Positions 55,698-64,000 are shown, counted from the stretch's first letter. The stretch is DNA of 64,000 nucleotides from Ureibacillus acetophenoni (GCF_900220965.1 NZ_OBQC01000002.1:1-64000), one strand, 5' to 3'. Notes: generated by a model not told the origin, from the letters alone. Translations and numbers: made by a program.

Positions 55698-56444
55698 TCA
55701 CACACTAATTTTAGTATCAGTAATATGTCCTGATTTTTCGATTTTTGTACTTAAATAAAGGCGATTTGTCTCCGTTAAACCACCCCAAATTGAAATATGT
55801 TTTTCTGCCAGTAATCCGTGATTTTTTAATGCTGCTAGTTTGTTTGGATTGTTCGTAATTAATGTAACAGGTTTTTCTCTTAAAGCCTCTAACACTTGAA
55901 TAGCTTCTTCATATGATCGTGTATCGTCTTCAAAGCCTAGCGCTTCATTTGCTTCAACAGTATCATAGCCTTCTTCTTGTAATAAGTATGCTAATGATTT
56001 TGAAAACAATCCAATTCCACGACCTTCGTGGTTTGCTAAGTAGAATACAGCTCCACAACCGTGTTCTTTAACCATTTTCATCGATTCATGTAATTGGTAT
56101 CCACAATCACAACGTTGACTACCAAATATATCGCCAGTATGGCAAATGCTGTGCATACGGATGATTGCATCATCACCATTTGTAAAATCACCATATACTA
56201 ATACAGAAGATTGTTGTTTTGAAGCCAGATTTTCATTCACTATTAAATCAAGTATATCTTCTTTTGTTTTTTGACCATCAACAGTTAGCCATGTGTACCA
56301 TTGAAATGTAGTCTCGAAATCTCCTTGTTTAACTGGTAGTTTAACAGGTCCAACTATGCAAATAGTTTGTTGTTCTTTATACTGTACGATTTTCATTTTA
56401 TTTAATAATATTTCTTTTTTATTTTTCAAAATAACATTTTTCAT
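55698..56444 (-). CDS. ribA: GTP cyclohydrolase II
   Basis: A 248-residue monofunctional enzyme. HSICHTGDIFGSQRCDCG holds the three zinc Cys, and NHEGRGIGLF the catalytic region. There is no DHBP-synthase domain, unlike the RibAB fusion usual in Bacillus rib operons. First gene of the ribA-ribD-monooxygenase-HAD run. I see no FMN riboswitch in the 245 bp upstream, so flavin feedback through the leader is unlikely. Confidence 0.93.
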   Translation of the reverse strand: MKNVILKNKKEILLNKMKIVQYKEQQTICIVGPVKLPVKQGDFETTFQWYTWLTVDGQKTKEDILDLIVNENLASKQQSSVLVYGDFTNGDDAIIRMHSICHTGDIFGSQRCDCGYQLHESMKMVKEHGCGAVFYLANHEGRGIGLFSKSLAYLLQEEGYDTVEANEALGFEDDTRSYEEAIQVLEALREKPVTLITNNPNKLAALKNHGLLAEKHISIWGGLTETNRLYLSTKIEKSGHITDTKISV

Positions 56445-56689
56445 AAGACATCACCCATTCATTTTCAGCTGTATATTCATTACTTACTTTTCGTAACCTA
56501 GTTTACAATAATAAAGAAAATGCGTCAAACCATTGTATGTATACATATATTTTTTACCTATGATGAATATCCAATATGTCATAAAATAATACAATAGAAG
56601 AACATACTAGAAATAACAATTATAAAGTATGTTTACCGTTAGATACAGTAATTCGTTCTAAAGAAATGCGTGAAAGTTGGTGATGAGTA

Positions 56690-57535
56690 ATGAAAGAAAA
56701 AATAGCATGGGTGACAGATACTTCAGCCATGTTAGATGAAGAGTTTATTGTGAAAAATAATATTTATGTAGTGCCAATCGTAGTTATTCTCGATGAAGGT
56801 CCATTGAGAGAATCAGTGGATATATCGTTAGAAGAATTTTATATGAAATTAAGAACGTCAAAAAATCCAACAACATCACAACCTGTCATTGGTGAATCCG
56901 TTGACTTATATAAACGTTTGAAATCGGAAGGCTATACATGTGCTATTGCAGTACACCCTTCAAAGAAACTATCGAATACACTTGAAAGTGCGTATACTGC
57001 TGCAAAATTAGCAGATTTCAAAGTATATCCAATCGATTCTAAAAATATCTCTTATCCAATGAAAAAATTAATAGAATATGGAAAACAGTTAGAAGCTGAA
57101 GGGACATTAGTAGAAACAATAGTTCAAAAAATGGAGAGCATGGCAGATCAATTTGTTTTAACTGGTATACCATATAACCTCACGCAACTCCAAAAAAGTG
57201 GTAGAGTTCCTGGAATTGCAGCATTTCTCGGAAACTTATTACAATTAAAATTAATTCTTTCATTTGAAGGTGGATTAGTTCTACTAAAAAATAAAGTTCG
57301 AACGATGAAAAAGGCAAAAAATTATTTAATTGATTTTTTAAATACTGATTTAAACCGTTTTTTAATTGATGAAGTTGCAATTGTCCATTGTAATAACGAA
57401 GAAGAAGCAGAAATCTGGAAAGGTGAACTTCGACACCTTTATCCAAGTATAAAATTTTTAATTTACCCATTTAGTTCAGCTATTGCTGTTCATGCTGGTG
57501 AAGGTACTATCGGGTTAAGTTGGTTACGCAAGTAA
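56690..57535 (+). CDS. DegV family fatty-acid-binding protein (FakB type)
   Basis: A 281-residue DegV protein. WVTDTSAMLDEE is the family opening, followed by TTSQPV and the SGRVP loop, ending VHAGEGTIGLSWL. FakB proteins hold an acyl chain for phosphorylation by FakA. GGTGATG precedes ATG 56690. It is a single gene. Confidence 0.9.
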   Translation: MKEKIAWVTDTSAMLDEEFIVKNNIYVVPIVVILDEGPLRESVDISLEEFYMKLRTSKNPTTSQPVIGESVDLYKRLKSEGYTCAIAVHPSKKLSNTLESAYTAAKLADFKVYPIDSKNISYPMKKLIEYGKQLEAEGTLVETIVQKMESMADQFVLTGIPYNLTQLQKSGRVPGIAAFLGNLLQLKLILSFEGGLVLLKNKVRTMKKAKNYLIDFLNTDLNRFLIDEVAIVHCNNEEEAEIWKGELRHLYPSIKFLIYPFSSAIAVHAGEGTIGLSWLRK

Positions 57536-57550
57536 AGTAATACAAAATAT

Positions 57551-57584
57551 AAAGGTTCCACATTAAATGTGTGAACCTTTTTTA
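57551..57584. terminator. bidirectional terminator, degV / exonuclease
   Basis: An 8-bp stem AAAGGTTC / GAACCTTT (57551-57558 with 57573-57580), T run on the plus strand. Confidence 0.75.
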
Positions 57585-57588
57585 ATCG

Positions 57589-58311
57589 TTATAAACTTGC
57601 AAATCGGTGATATACATCATGTAATGTTTTACAGCCCAACATCTGGACTTTATCAATGTAAATACCCCAAATTTCCGCTGTCATTTTAGCATCACCTAGT
57701 GCATGATGTCGATTTTCAATGGGTATATGATGGTAATTACATAATTCATCGAGCGTGTATTTTTGAAAATTTGGTTCCACTATTTTTAATAAGAATGAGG
57801 TGTCAACAATACGATGCTTAAATGATGTTTTAAAAAGTTTATTACAAAAATGTTGCATAAAACTTCTTTCATGATTCGAGTGGTGAGCAACAAGGGGGGT
57901 GTTTCCGATAAATTGAAAGAATTTTATCAATACATCAGATAATGGAGAGGCTACTTTAGTGTCTTCAGCAGTTATCCCTGTTAATTCTTCAACCTCTTTA
58001 GGAACAGGCAGGTCTGAAAAAACTAAAGAATAGTATAGTTCCTGTTCCAATATTTTTTTACCATGCATTTTAGTAGCACCAATTGATAGAATTCTATCTC
58101 CTCTTTCAGGATAAAACCCTGTAGTTTCAATATCGAATACAACAACTTTTAGTTCATCTAATGGTACGTACATTACATTTTCATTTAACATTTGTTGTTG
58201 TAAATTTCTTAAATAAGCCATTTGTTGTAGGTTTTGTGTTTCACTTATTCCAATTAACGATTGTCTCGATTGTATTCCTTTAAAAATCTTTAAAAATGGT
58301 TCAAATGCCAT
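57589..58311 (-). CDS. DEDDh 3'-5' exonuclease (DnaQ-like)
   Basis: A 240-residue exonuclease. FDIETTGFYPE holds the first two acidic residues, HHSNHERSFM is the middle motif, and HHALGDAKMTAEI the final His/Asp. About 55 residues of helix precede the domain. ATG 58311 follows GAAGGGTG. It lies 41 bp after the DUF294 gene, a pairing also seen in other bacteria in which DUF294 proteins neighbour DnaQ-like exonucleases (from general knowledge, not tested). Confidence 0.85.
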   Translation of the reverse strand: MAFEPFLKIFKGIQSRQSLIGISETQNLQQMAYLRNLQQQMLNENVMYVPLDELKVVVFDIETTGFYPERGDRILSIGATKMHGKKILEQELYYSLVFSDLPVPKEVEELTGITAEDTKVASPLSDVLIKFFQFIGNTPLVAHHSNHERSFMQHFCNKLFKTSFKHRIVDTSFLLKIVEPNFQKYTLDELCNYHHIPIENRHHALGDAKMTAEIWGIYIDKVQMLGCKTLHDVYHRFASL

Positions 58312-58351
58312 AAAATACACCCTTCATTATTTAAAATTACAAAATTTTATA

Positions 58352-59308
58352 TCATTGTAATACTTGAGCTATCACTTGATCATGAAGACTTTTTCCATCT
58401 TTTAAAATTCGTTTTATTTCCTTTTTTTGTTCATTTGTTAGTAATCTCACATTCAGATAATGGGTATCATCATAACTTGCACCATTTAAGAATGTCATAC
58501 GATAGTTTAATAAATTGGAAAAATTACTCTCGCAACCTTCCAGAACATTTCCGTATATTTCCATTCCATTCAGAACTTCTATACGTTGCAGCGTAGAGCA
58601 TTCTAAAATGCCTTCCTTAATTGCAAGTAGTCTAATAGAGTTAACATATGGAATAAATGCAGCGTACTTTAAATTAATACCCCCTTGGAATTTCCCATGC
58701 TGTTCTATCATTATTTGCCCTAAAGGACCGATTGCATTTCTAACGTGTTTTATATTAGCTACAATCCTATGTAATAGACTTGGATGTTCAATTTGATATT
58801 GGTAAATACTATATTTCAACTCTTGTATATAATTGGTATTACCATAAAGCTCCCTTGCATCATAGAAAATTTGCAAATACCTTATACTCTCCCAACTTTC
58901 GTCTGCCATCCAATTAAATAGTTGTCGTTCCCACTGAACAAATGATTTACACCAAACAGGATTGGAACTCATAATATTGCCTTTACAATAAGGATAGCCT
59001 ACAATGTTCAATCCAACAGAAATCTCCTTACCAAGCGCTAAAAAATATGCATCACTTTCTATGTCTGACTTAGCATAAATAATTCCATGATCCTGGTCAC
59101 TTACTATACCTTGCTCTAGTCTCCCACCACTTCCAGTTATAAACCACGTAAACTCGCATGGAATATTGTATTTTGACAACTTTTTCATTGCCACGTCTAA
59201 TACTTTGCTCATAACTTGATCATGGAAATCATTTAAAGATTGATTCGTATCAAGATATGAGGATATATTTTGATCCTTCCAATGTTTTATAGATTCATAC
59301 GTTTCCAT
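58352..59308 (-). CDS. DUF294 nucleotidyltransferase-like protein
   Basis: A 318-residue protein with a GlnD-like nucleotidyltransferase motif, GSGGRLEQGIVSDQDHG near residues 59-75, and a helical C-terminal DUF294 domain. The N-terminal CBS/cyclic-nucleotide module of long members is missing. It may add a nucleotide to a protein or small molecule; target unknown. It stands between amtB and the exonuclease gene, all on the minus strand, with a terminator separating it from amtB. Confidence 0.78.
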   Translation of the reverse strand: METYESIKHWKDQNISSYLDTNQSLNDFHDQVMSKVLDVAMKKLSKYNIPCEFTWFITGSGGRLEQGIVSDQDHGIIYAKSDIESDAYFLALGKEISVGLNIVGYPYCKGNIMSSNPVWCKSFVQWERQLFNWMADESWESIRYLQIFYDARELYGNTNYIQELKYSIYQYQIEHPSLLHRIVANIKHVRNAIGPLGQIMIEQHGKFQGGINLKYAAFIPYVNSIRLLAIKEGILECSTLQRIEVLNGMEIYGNVLEGCESNFSNLLNYRMTFLNGASYDDTHYLNVRLLTNEQKKEIKRILKDGKSLHDQVIAQVLQ

Positions 59309-59328
59309 GATTCACATCCTTTAGTTTA

Positions 59329-59366
59329 AAAAGGGCTGCTAGAAAGGTAATCTTCCTAAACAGCCT
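59329..59366 (-). terminator. amtB terminator
   Basis: An imperfect 14-bp stem (59333-59347 with 59353-59366) followed by a T5 run on the minus strand. Confidence 0.65.
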
Positions 59367-59403
59367 ATCGATTTATTAATATATGAACAATGTTTCTTTT
59401 ATA

Positions 59404-60699
59404 TTATTTTTCTGTCGTGGCAGCTGTCGTTAAATTAGCATGTTTTTCTTGCATTTGTTCTGGATAACCGTAACTTCCGTGCTCACTAATATCTAAACCC
59501 ATAATCTCCTCCTCCTCAGAGACGCGAAGTCCTATAATCATATCTAATGCTTTTAAAATAATAAATGAAACGATGAATGCAAAAGCTCCTGATGCAACAA
59601 CTCCTAATGCTTGAACACCTAATTGGTCGAACCCACCTCCGTAGAAAAGTCCTGCTTGCCCCCATTCGATTTCAGTTGATAATGCAGGGACTGCGAAAAG
59701 ACCGTTTGATAAAGTACCCCAAACACCTACAGTACCGTGAACGGATAAAGCAGCAATTGGATCATCTATTTTCAGTCTATCAAATAGTTTCATAGAGAAT
59801 ACGACCATAATACCTCCAATAAGACCAATTACTACCGCAGCCCATGGTTCAACAAATCCACAAGAAGCTGTGATCGCAACTAAACCAGCTAGTGCACCAT
59901 TTAATGTAGTAGGAATATCAGCTTTACCTGTTACAGCCCAGACAGTAAACATCGCTGCAATTGCACCTGCACCAGCTGCTAATTGTGTATTTAATAATAC
60001 GAAACCTAAAAATCCATCTGAAACTCCAAATGTTGAAGCTCCGTTGAATCCGAACCAACCTACCCAAAGAATTAATACACCTAATGCAGTGAAAACTTGA
60101 TTATGACCTAAAAGATTGTTTGAAGAGCCATCCTTGTTATATTTACCAATACGCGGTTTTAAAATCATCGTTGCTGCAAGGGCAGCCATCGCGCCAGTTA
60201 AGTGAACTACAGTGGAACCAGCAAAGTCTTGTTTCCCATGTTCAGCTAACCATCCTCCACCCCAAATCCAATGTGCAACAATCGGATATATAACTGCTGA
60301 AAATAACACTGCAAATATAATATAGATCGATAACTTAGCGCGTTCAGCAAATCCTCCGAAAGCAATCGTTAGTGAAACTAGTGCGAACATTACTTGGAAT
60401 GAAAAATCGACAGCTGGAGTTAACCCTCCATCAGCAGCAGAATAATCACCATAAAAGAAATTCGATAAACCGATAAAGGCATTTCCTTCACCATATATAA
60501 ATCCATATCCTACCGCCCAAAATACAATTGTTCCGATACCTGCAGTAAAAATAGTCTTACCTGCAATATGACCTGCATTTTTCATTCTAGTTGAACCAGC
60601 TTCAAGTAAAATAAATCCTCCAATCATAAAGAAAACTAAAATTGCACCCATAGCTACCCAAAGGTTATCCATTAATACGACAACAGCATTTACATCCAT
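59404..60699 (-). CDS. amtB: ammonium transporter
   Basis: A 431-residue Amt/NrgA protein with 11 helices. The twin pore histidines lie in VHLTGAMAALA and SVHGTVGVWGTL, and GSTRMKNAGHIAGK is the family start signature. The ATG at 60699 is preferred (AAAGGAG, 7 nt). No glnK/nrgB gene is adjacent, unlike B. subtilis nrgAB. Two TnrA/GlnR-like sites lie upstream. Confidence 0.95.
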   Translation of the reverse strand: MDVNAVVVLMDNLWVAMGAILVFFMIGGFILLEAGSTRMKNAGHIAGKTIFTAGIGTIVFWAVGYGFIYGEGNAFIGLSNFFYGDYSAADGGLTPAVDFSFQVMFALVSLTIAFGGFAERAKLSIYIIFAVLFSAVIYPIVAHWIWGGGWLAEHGKQDFAGSTVVHLTGAMAALAATMILKPRIGKYNKDGSSNNLLGHNQVFTALGVLILWVGWFGFNGASTFGVSDGFLGFVLLNTQLAAGAGAIAAMFTVWAVTGKADIPTTLNGALAGLVAITASCGFVEPWAAVVIGLIGGIMVVFSMKLFDRLKIDDPIAALSVHGTVGVWGTLSNGLFAVPALSTEIEWGQAGLFYGGGFDQLGVQALGVVASGAFAFIVSFIILKALDMIIGLRVSEEEEIMGLDISEHGSYGYPEQMQEKHANLTTAATTEK

Positions 60700-60747
60700 C
60701 AACATTCTCCTTTCTTTGATCTCCGTGTAACATATACTCCATTTTTA

Positions 60748-60764
60748 TGTAATGAAATGTTACA
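60748..60764. promoter_or_regulatory. TnrA/GlnR-like box 1
   Basis: TGTAATGAAATGTTACA follows the pattern TGTNANAWWWTMTNACA at 15 of 17 positions and lies about 50 bp before the amtB start. Confidence 0.65.
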
Positions 60765-60835
60765 CAACTCTTATAGTTTTATTTTAACTTGTCAGAAAAT
60801 ACAGTCAATATCATTATTCGATGATATTAATCTAA

Positions 60836-60852
60836 TGTAAGAAATAATGACA
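60836..60852. promoter_or_regulatory. TnrA/GlnR-like box 2
   Basis: TGTAAGAAATAATGACA matches the same pattern at 16 of 17 positions. Its centre is 88 bp from box 1, about eight helical turns, so both could be bound on one face. Confidence 0.65.
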
Positions 60853-60882
60853 TTGATTTTGGTTGTATCCCTTACCAACAAT

Positions 60883-60919
60883 AAAAATGGCCACAAGTAA
60901 AAACTTGTGGCCATTTTTT
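60883..60919 (-). terminator. terminator of the 72-aa gene
   Basis: A perfect 15-bp stem (60883-60897 with 60904-60918) with A/T tracts; it also insulates amtB's control region. Confidence 0.88.
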
Positions 60920-60929
60920 AAGTATATAA

Positions 60930-61148
60930 TTAATTCAATAATCGATCTGTTAAGTAGCTCGGGAACATATAAATGCCATCGATCAAATCCAAGTCGTAAT
61001 GTTTTTGTCTAAATTTTGATTGATATACGTATTCCATAAGAACAATTTCATCATCTGTTGCTTCACATAGTACACCGGAAATTGATAATCCATTTTTAAA
61101 TGCAACACCGATTGGCTGACCTATTAACGCTTTTATCCTATCCTGCAT
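60930..61148 (-). CDS. small protein, possibly Sm-like beta fold
   Basis: A 72-residue protein whose pattern (helix, then VAFKNGLSISGVLCEATDDEIVLMEYV and a final strand) looks like an Sm/LSm-type small beta barrel. It is not Hfq: the Hfq YKHA motif is absent. Strong AGGGGGG-type site upstream. Unknown function. Confidence 0.6.
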   Translation of the reverse strand: MQDRIKALIGQPIGVAFKNGLSISGVLCEATDDEIVLMEYVYQSKFRQKHYDLDLIDGIYMFPSYLTDRLLN

Positions 61149-61239
61149 AGATTAGCCCCCCTTCCTAACAGTTTATGACTTGTAGGTTGGAGGGCCTGTG
61201 TGTTTGCCTTTTTTTAAATAATGAAAAATTATTTATTGT

Positions 61240-61473
61240 TTATTCTTTCTTATGTCCTTTCATTAATTTTTCAAATCGCTCCATCATTAAATCTTTTTTC
61301 GGATTTAAGTGATAGGGATTTTTTTCTACCCCAAATTCTTCGTTTTGTTTCGAATATGTGAAAACACTTATTTTATCTCCTGCGGATGCCGTTGAATCAT
61401 TAATTACATTTTCTTGTATTCCATCTGGATGAGGACTAGCTTGGACATGCTGGTTTTGTGTATCCTTTGGCAT
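61240..61473 (-). CDS. small hydrophilic protein, 77 aa
   Basis: Starts at ATG 61473 after an ideal AGGAGGAGA; the 99 bp upstream in frame is not needed. The product is polar, with an N-terminal His/Gln-rich part (KDTQNQHVQASPHPDG) and a C-terminal basic helix (DLMMERFEKLMKGHKKE). No membrane segment or known motif. Confidence 0.65.
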   Translation of the reverse strand: MPKDTQNQHVQASPHPDGIQENVINDSTASAGDKISVFTYSKQNEEFGVEKNPYHLNPKKDLMMERFEKLMKGHKKE

Positions 61474-61712
61474 AAATATATCTCCTCCTACTACTATTTT
61501 GCGATTAGAGAATTGATTTATGCTCTTCAAAATATACCATGCGACTTTACCTAACATCTCAAATTTACCCAAAGTGTAGAATACTTTATCTCAACCACTG
61601 TTGTTGGATTGATACTCTCTATTCTTTATACCATTAAACCAATAATTCCATAACAAACATAAATTAATTTCCAAAGCACAAACTAAAAAACAAACTTTTT
61701 ATGCAAAATACT

Positions 61713-61760
61713 TTGACATCGCATATGAAATAAGGTAAATTACCAAAGGGCGAACAATTT
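61713..61760 (+). promoter_or_regulatory. guaC promoter with PurBox-like word
   Basis: TTGACA (61713-61718), 17-bp spacer, TAAATT (61736-61741). Just downstream GGGCGAACAATTT contains the CGAAC core of PurR boxes. B. subtilis guaC is PurR-controlled, so purine repression is plausible. No other gene in 61474-61803. Confidence 0.55.
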
Positions 61761-61803
61761 GAGCCCAATATTTAAAAATATTCGTTTTTTGAGGTGTGTA
61801 TTT

Positions 61804-62787
61804 ATGGATAACGTTTTTGATTACGAAGATATTCAATTGATTCCTAATAAATGTATTGTTAACAGTCGTTCCGAATGTGATACTTCTGTTATGTTTGGTG
61901 GCTTTAAATTTAAATTACCTGTTGTACCTGCAAATATGCAGACTATTATTGATGAAAAAATTGCAATTCAATTAGCTGAAGATGGTTACTTCTATATTAT
62001 GCACCGTTTTAATCCTGAAACTCGTGCTGATTTTATTAGAGATATGCATGCAAGAAAATTAATTGCATCAATTAGCGTTGGAGTTAAGGAAGAGGAATAT
62101 AAATTTATCGAACAACTTGCAATTGAAGATCTAGTGCCTGAATTTATCACTATCGACATTGCTCACGGACATTCAAATAATGTAATTGCGATGATTAAAC
62201 ATATTAAAACTCACTTACCACAAAGCTTTGTTATTGCTGGTAACGTTGGAACACCAGAAGCAGTACGTGAACTAGAAAACGCTGGCGCAGATGCAACAAA
62301 GGTTGGTATCGGACCAGGTAAAGTATGTATTACAAAAATTAAAACTGGATTTGGTACAGGTGGATGGCAACTAGCAGCCTTACGCTGGTGTGCAAAAGCT
62401 GCTACAAAACCGATTATTGCTGATGGTGGCATTCGTACACACGGAGATATTGCAAAATCTGTACGTTTCGGAGCTTCAATGGTAATGATTGGTTCATTAT
62501 TCGCAGGTCATGAAGAATCTCCAGGTCAAACTGTTGTAAAAGATGGTAAAATGTACAAAGAATACTTCGGTTCTGCATCTGAATTCCAAAAAGGTGAAAA
62601 GAAAAACGTTGAAGGTAAAAAAATGTATGTTGAACATAAAGGTTCATTAAAAGATACATTAATTGAAATGGAGCAAGATTTACAATCTTCTATTTCTTAT
62701 GCAGGGGGAAATAAATTAGAGGCAATTCGTACAGTTGACTACGTTATTGTAAAAAATTCTATTTTCAACGGCGATAAAGTCTATTAA
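61804..62787 (+). CDS. guaC: GMP reductase
   Basis: A 327-residue IMPDH/GMPR TIM barrel. VPANMQTI, then the catalytic Cys in [11 protein letters not shown], the [13 protein letters not shown] phosphate site and the [12 protein letters not shown] segment. No CBS domain, which distinguishes it from GuaB. It deaminates GMP to IMP with NADPH. ATG 61804 follows GAGGTG. It has its own terminator. Confidence 0.96.
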   Translation: MDNVFDYEDIQLIPNKCIVNSRSECDTSVMFGGFKFKLPVVPANMQTIIDEKIAIQLAEDGYFYIMHRFNPETRADFIRDMHARKLIASISVGVKEEEYKFIEQLAIEDLVPEFITIDIAHGHSNNVIAMIKHIKTHLPQSFVIAGNVGTPEAVRELENAGADATKVGIGPGKVCITKIKTGFGTGGWQLAALRWCAKAATKPIIADGGIRTHGDIAKSVRFGASMVMIGSLFAGHEESPGQTVVKDGKMYKEYFGSASEFQKGEKKNVEGKKMYVEHKGSLKDTLIEMEQDLQSSISYAGGNKLEAIRTVDYVIVKNSIFNGDKVY

Positions 62788-62790
62788 TAA

Positions 62791-62826
62791 AAATGAGGAA
62801 CCCTTAAAGAGAGTTCCTCATTTTTT
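62791..62826. terminator. guaC terminator
   Basis: A perfect 11-bp stem AAATGAGGAAC / GTTCCTCATTT with a T run. Confidence 0.88.
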
Positions 62827-63309
62827 ATTTATATTGTTCAACGAGTGACTTGTATTCTTCATACCACTTTTCCCACTCATTATCAGGAATTTCTATTGTT
62901 GAATCATTTATAACATTACTTAAGTGCATCAAGCAAACTTGCCATCCAGCTAAATCTTTTGGTGTATGGTCCGTTAATTGATTTATGAATTCCTTCATTA
63001 TTAATTTTGATCCGTTATTCATAGGGAAAACTTCAAAACGGACTATACTTCTCCCCACTCGAACTCAATTACCGATTGATCTTCAAAATCAGTTATTTTC
63101 ATTTCTTCGAACTTATCAGAACCATCATTATAATGGAAAAGCATTTTACCATCTTTGCGCATATCGACTATTTCCAAATGCGCCATCCATTTTTTAAAAT
63201 GTTCATTATTAGTAATACTATCCCATACTTTTTCAGTTGGTTGATGAAATTCATTTACATATTCTGCAGTAAATTTCGTTCCATTTTTAGTTAATGTTGC
63301 AATTGTCAA
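62825..63309 (-). pseudogene. frameshifted SRPBCC/AHSA1-domain gene
   Basis: The start is probably TTG 63309 (GGAGG, 8 nt). The first frame encodes the N-terminal half of an AHSA1-type SRPBCC protein and stops at 63043 after IEFEWGEV. The frame one base back continues SIVRFEVFP...NQLTDHTPKDLAGWQVCLMHLSNVI to 62825. The two halves join at GAGAAGT; adding one A restores a 160-residue protein. It is either a true pseudogene or a one-base sequencing error. Confidence 0.78.
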
Positions 63310-63459
63310 TTGTGTTTCCTCCATTGAATAATTATTTATTTCATTCTACCCTATTTTTTCATTAAACGATGAAAAGAAGAGTGTTTTGTTTGTAAATCAA
63401 GAAGTTTAGTGTCCTTTTTGGATCATTAAAAAATGACCATCAAGCGTAATCCAGATACG

Positions 63460-63503
63460 ACATATTAAGAATTATGTGCATTTGCACTTAATTATTAATA
63501 TGT
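63460..63503. repeat. 21-bp inverted repeat with 2-nt centre
   Basis: Bases 63460-63480 and 63483-63503 are inverted copies at 19 of 21 positions around a TT centre. There is no T run after it, so it does not look like a terminator. It lies about 150 bp upstream of the frameshifted SRPBCC gene and downstream of livF. Operator, cruciform or remnant of a mobile palindrome are all possible. Confidence 0.7.
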
Positions 63504-63554
63504 CCTATGATTATTTCGGATACTGATTAAAAGGAGTTTATAAAAATATCGATG

Positions 63555-63590
63555 AAAAAAACGACTATGAAAAATCATTAGTCGTTTTCC
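63555..63590 (-). terminator. livF terminator
   Basis: AAAACGACTA (63558-63567) with TAGTCGTTTT (63579-63588), perfect 10 bp, and a T run on the minus strand. Confidence 0.85.
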
Positions 63591-63593
63591 TTT

Positions 63594-64000
63594 TTAAGCT
63601 AAATAAGCTTCTTTTATTTGTTCATTTTCTATAAGTTCAGAGCCTGTTCCCGATAATACAATTGCACCGTTTTGAATTACATATCCACGATGTGCAATAC
63701 TTAATGCTTGATAAGCATTTTGTTCGATTAAAAGAATCGTTATTCCCATCGAATTTAATTGAAGAATGATTTCAAAAATTTGTTCAACGATTATTGGAGC
63801 TAATCCCATAGAAGGTTCGTCTAGCATTAGTACCTCAGGCTGCATCATTAACGCACGCCCGATTGCAAGCATTTGCTGTTCTCCACCACTCATTGTACCG
63901 CCTTTTTGATTCAACCTTTCTTTTAATCTTGGAAAATAGCTGAAAACCGTTTCCATACGTTCTTGAATAATATCTTTTCCTTTTACTGAATAGGCACCCA
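63594..64000 (-). CDS. livF: branched-chain amino acid ABC transporter ATPase LivF, 3' part
   Basis: The C-terminal ~135 residues of a LivF-type ATPase, running off the window edge. MSGGEQQMLAIGRALM is the C-loop, VLMLDEPSMGLAP Walker B, and LLIEQN the switch region (Gln in place of His is normal for LivF). The frame is open through 64000 (GAYSVKGKDIIQERM). It is the last gene of its operon, since a terminator follows. Upstream livG/livM/livH would be expected beyond the window. Confidence 0.88.
   Translation of the reverse strand, partial: GAYSVKGKDIIQERMETVFSYFPRLKERLNQKGGTMSGGEQQMLAIGRALMMQPEVLMLDEPSMGLAPIIVEQIFEIILQLNSMGITILLIEQNAYQALSIAHRGYVIQNGAIVLSGTGSELIENEQIKEAYLA

Noticed and set aside
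56445..56689. FMN riboswitch upstream of ribA
   Set aside because: None of the conserved RFN words could be found in these 245 bases.

Overview
The window reads as a chromosomal segment of a low-GC, spore-forming Firmicute of the Bacillales. A Lysinibacillus/Solibacillus-type Planococcaceae is my best guess. This is inferred from base composition, AGGAGG-type ribosome sites with frequent GTG/TTG starts, a qoxABCD aa3-type quinol oxidase, a Spo0E-family phosphatase, two tRNA-Pro T-boxes, TnrA/GlnR, NsrR and BirA operator-like sites, and partial gene order shared with the Bacillus subtilis yqh and yqj regions. I saw no rRNA, tRNA, prophage, insertion sequence or CRISPR array.

Layout. 1-570: a 103-bp tandem repeat. 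574-5317: a Gate-domain membrane protein translationally coupled to an amidohydrolase, a YbdG-like MscS channel and a degenerate kinase. 5778-9567: qoxABCD. 9624-17020: mixed single genes (AraC/GyrI regulator, RNA methyltransferase-like protein, SCP2 protein, purU, CBS/c-di-AMP receptor cbpA, alpha-carbonic anhydrase). 17301-19644: yqhG with an SNF2 helicase. 19903-27696: coiled-coil protein, small stress/redox proteins, two paralogous micro-proteins with matching two-operator leaders, a Spo0E-like phosphatase and an MFS transporter. 27862-32315: prpE-like phosphatase and a self-contained Tat locus (tatC, tatA, GMC flavoprotein, Tat-signal small subunit). 32506-38645: ilvE, rhomboid protease, GNAT-like protein, T-box-proBA. 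38703-41230: LLM oxidoreductase, a frameshifted lipoprotein and a 780-bp array of 15 phased 52-bp units. 41456-52192: argGH, yqjQ-like SDR, nsrR/hmp divergent pair, yqjP-like MBL hydrolase, T-box-proI, a second hairpin array (51 bp), rnz and dinB. 52333-56444: bioY, then ribA-ribD-FAD monooxygenase-HAD phosphatase. 56690-64000: degV, exonuclease plus DUF294 protein, amtB with two TnrA/GlnR-like boxes, guaC, a frameshifted SRPBCC gene and the 3' part of livF.

How the genes work together. Proline synthesis (proB, proA, proI) is split over two loci, each under a T-box with a CCU specifier. argG-argH finish arginine synthesis. nsrR-hmp is a nitric-oxide response module with three operator-like repeats spaced exactly 39 bp apart. 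The Tat genes probably export the neighbouring flavoprotein/small-subunit dehydrogenase. The ribA/ribD cluster lacks ribE, ribH and an FMN riboswitch, so it may feed a pyrimidine intermediate to something other than riboflavin.

Least explained items: (i) two intergenic arrays built from a 27-bp TGTC...GACA hairpin plus a 24-25-bp linker, with different stem sequences but the same geometry; (ii) the two micro-protein genes whose leaders share two 14-bp near-identical palindromes exactly 41 bp apart; (iii) the partial riboflavin cluster with a flavin monooxygenase.
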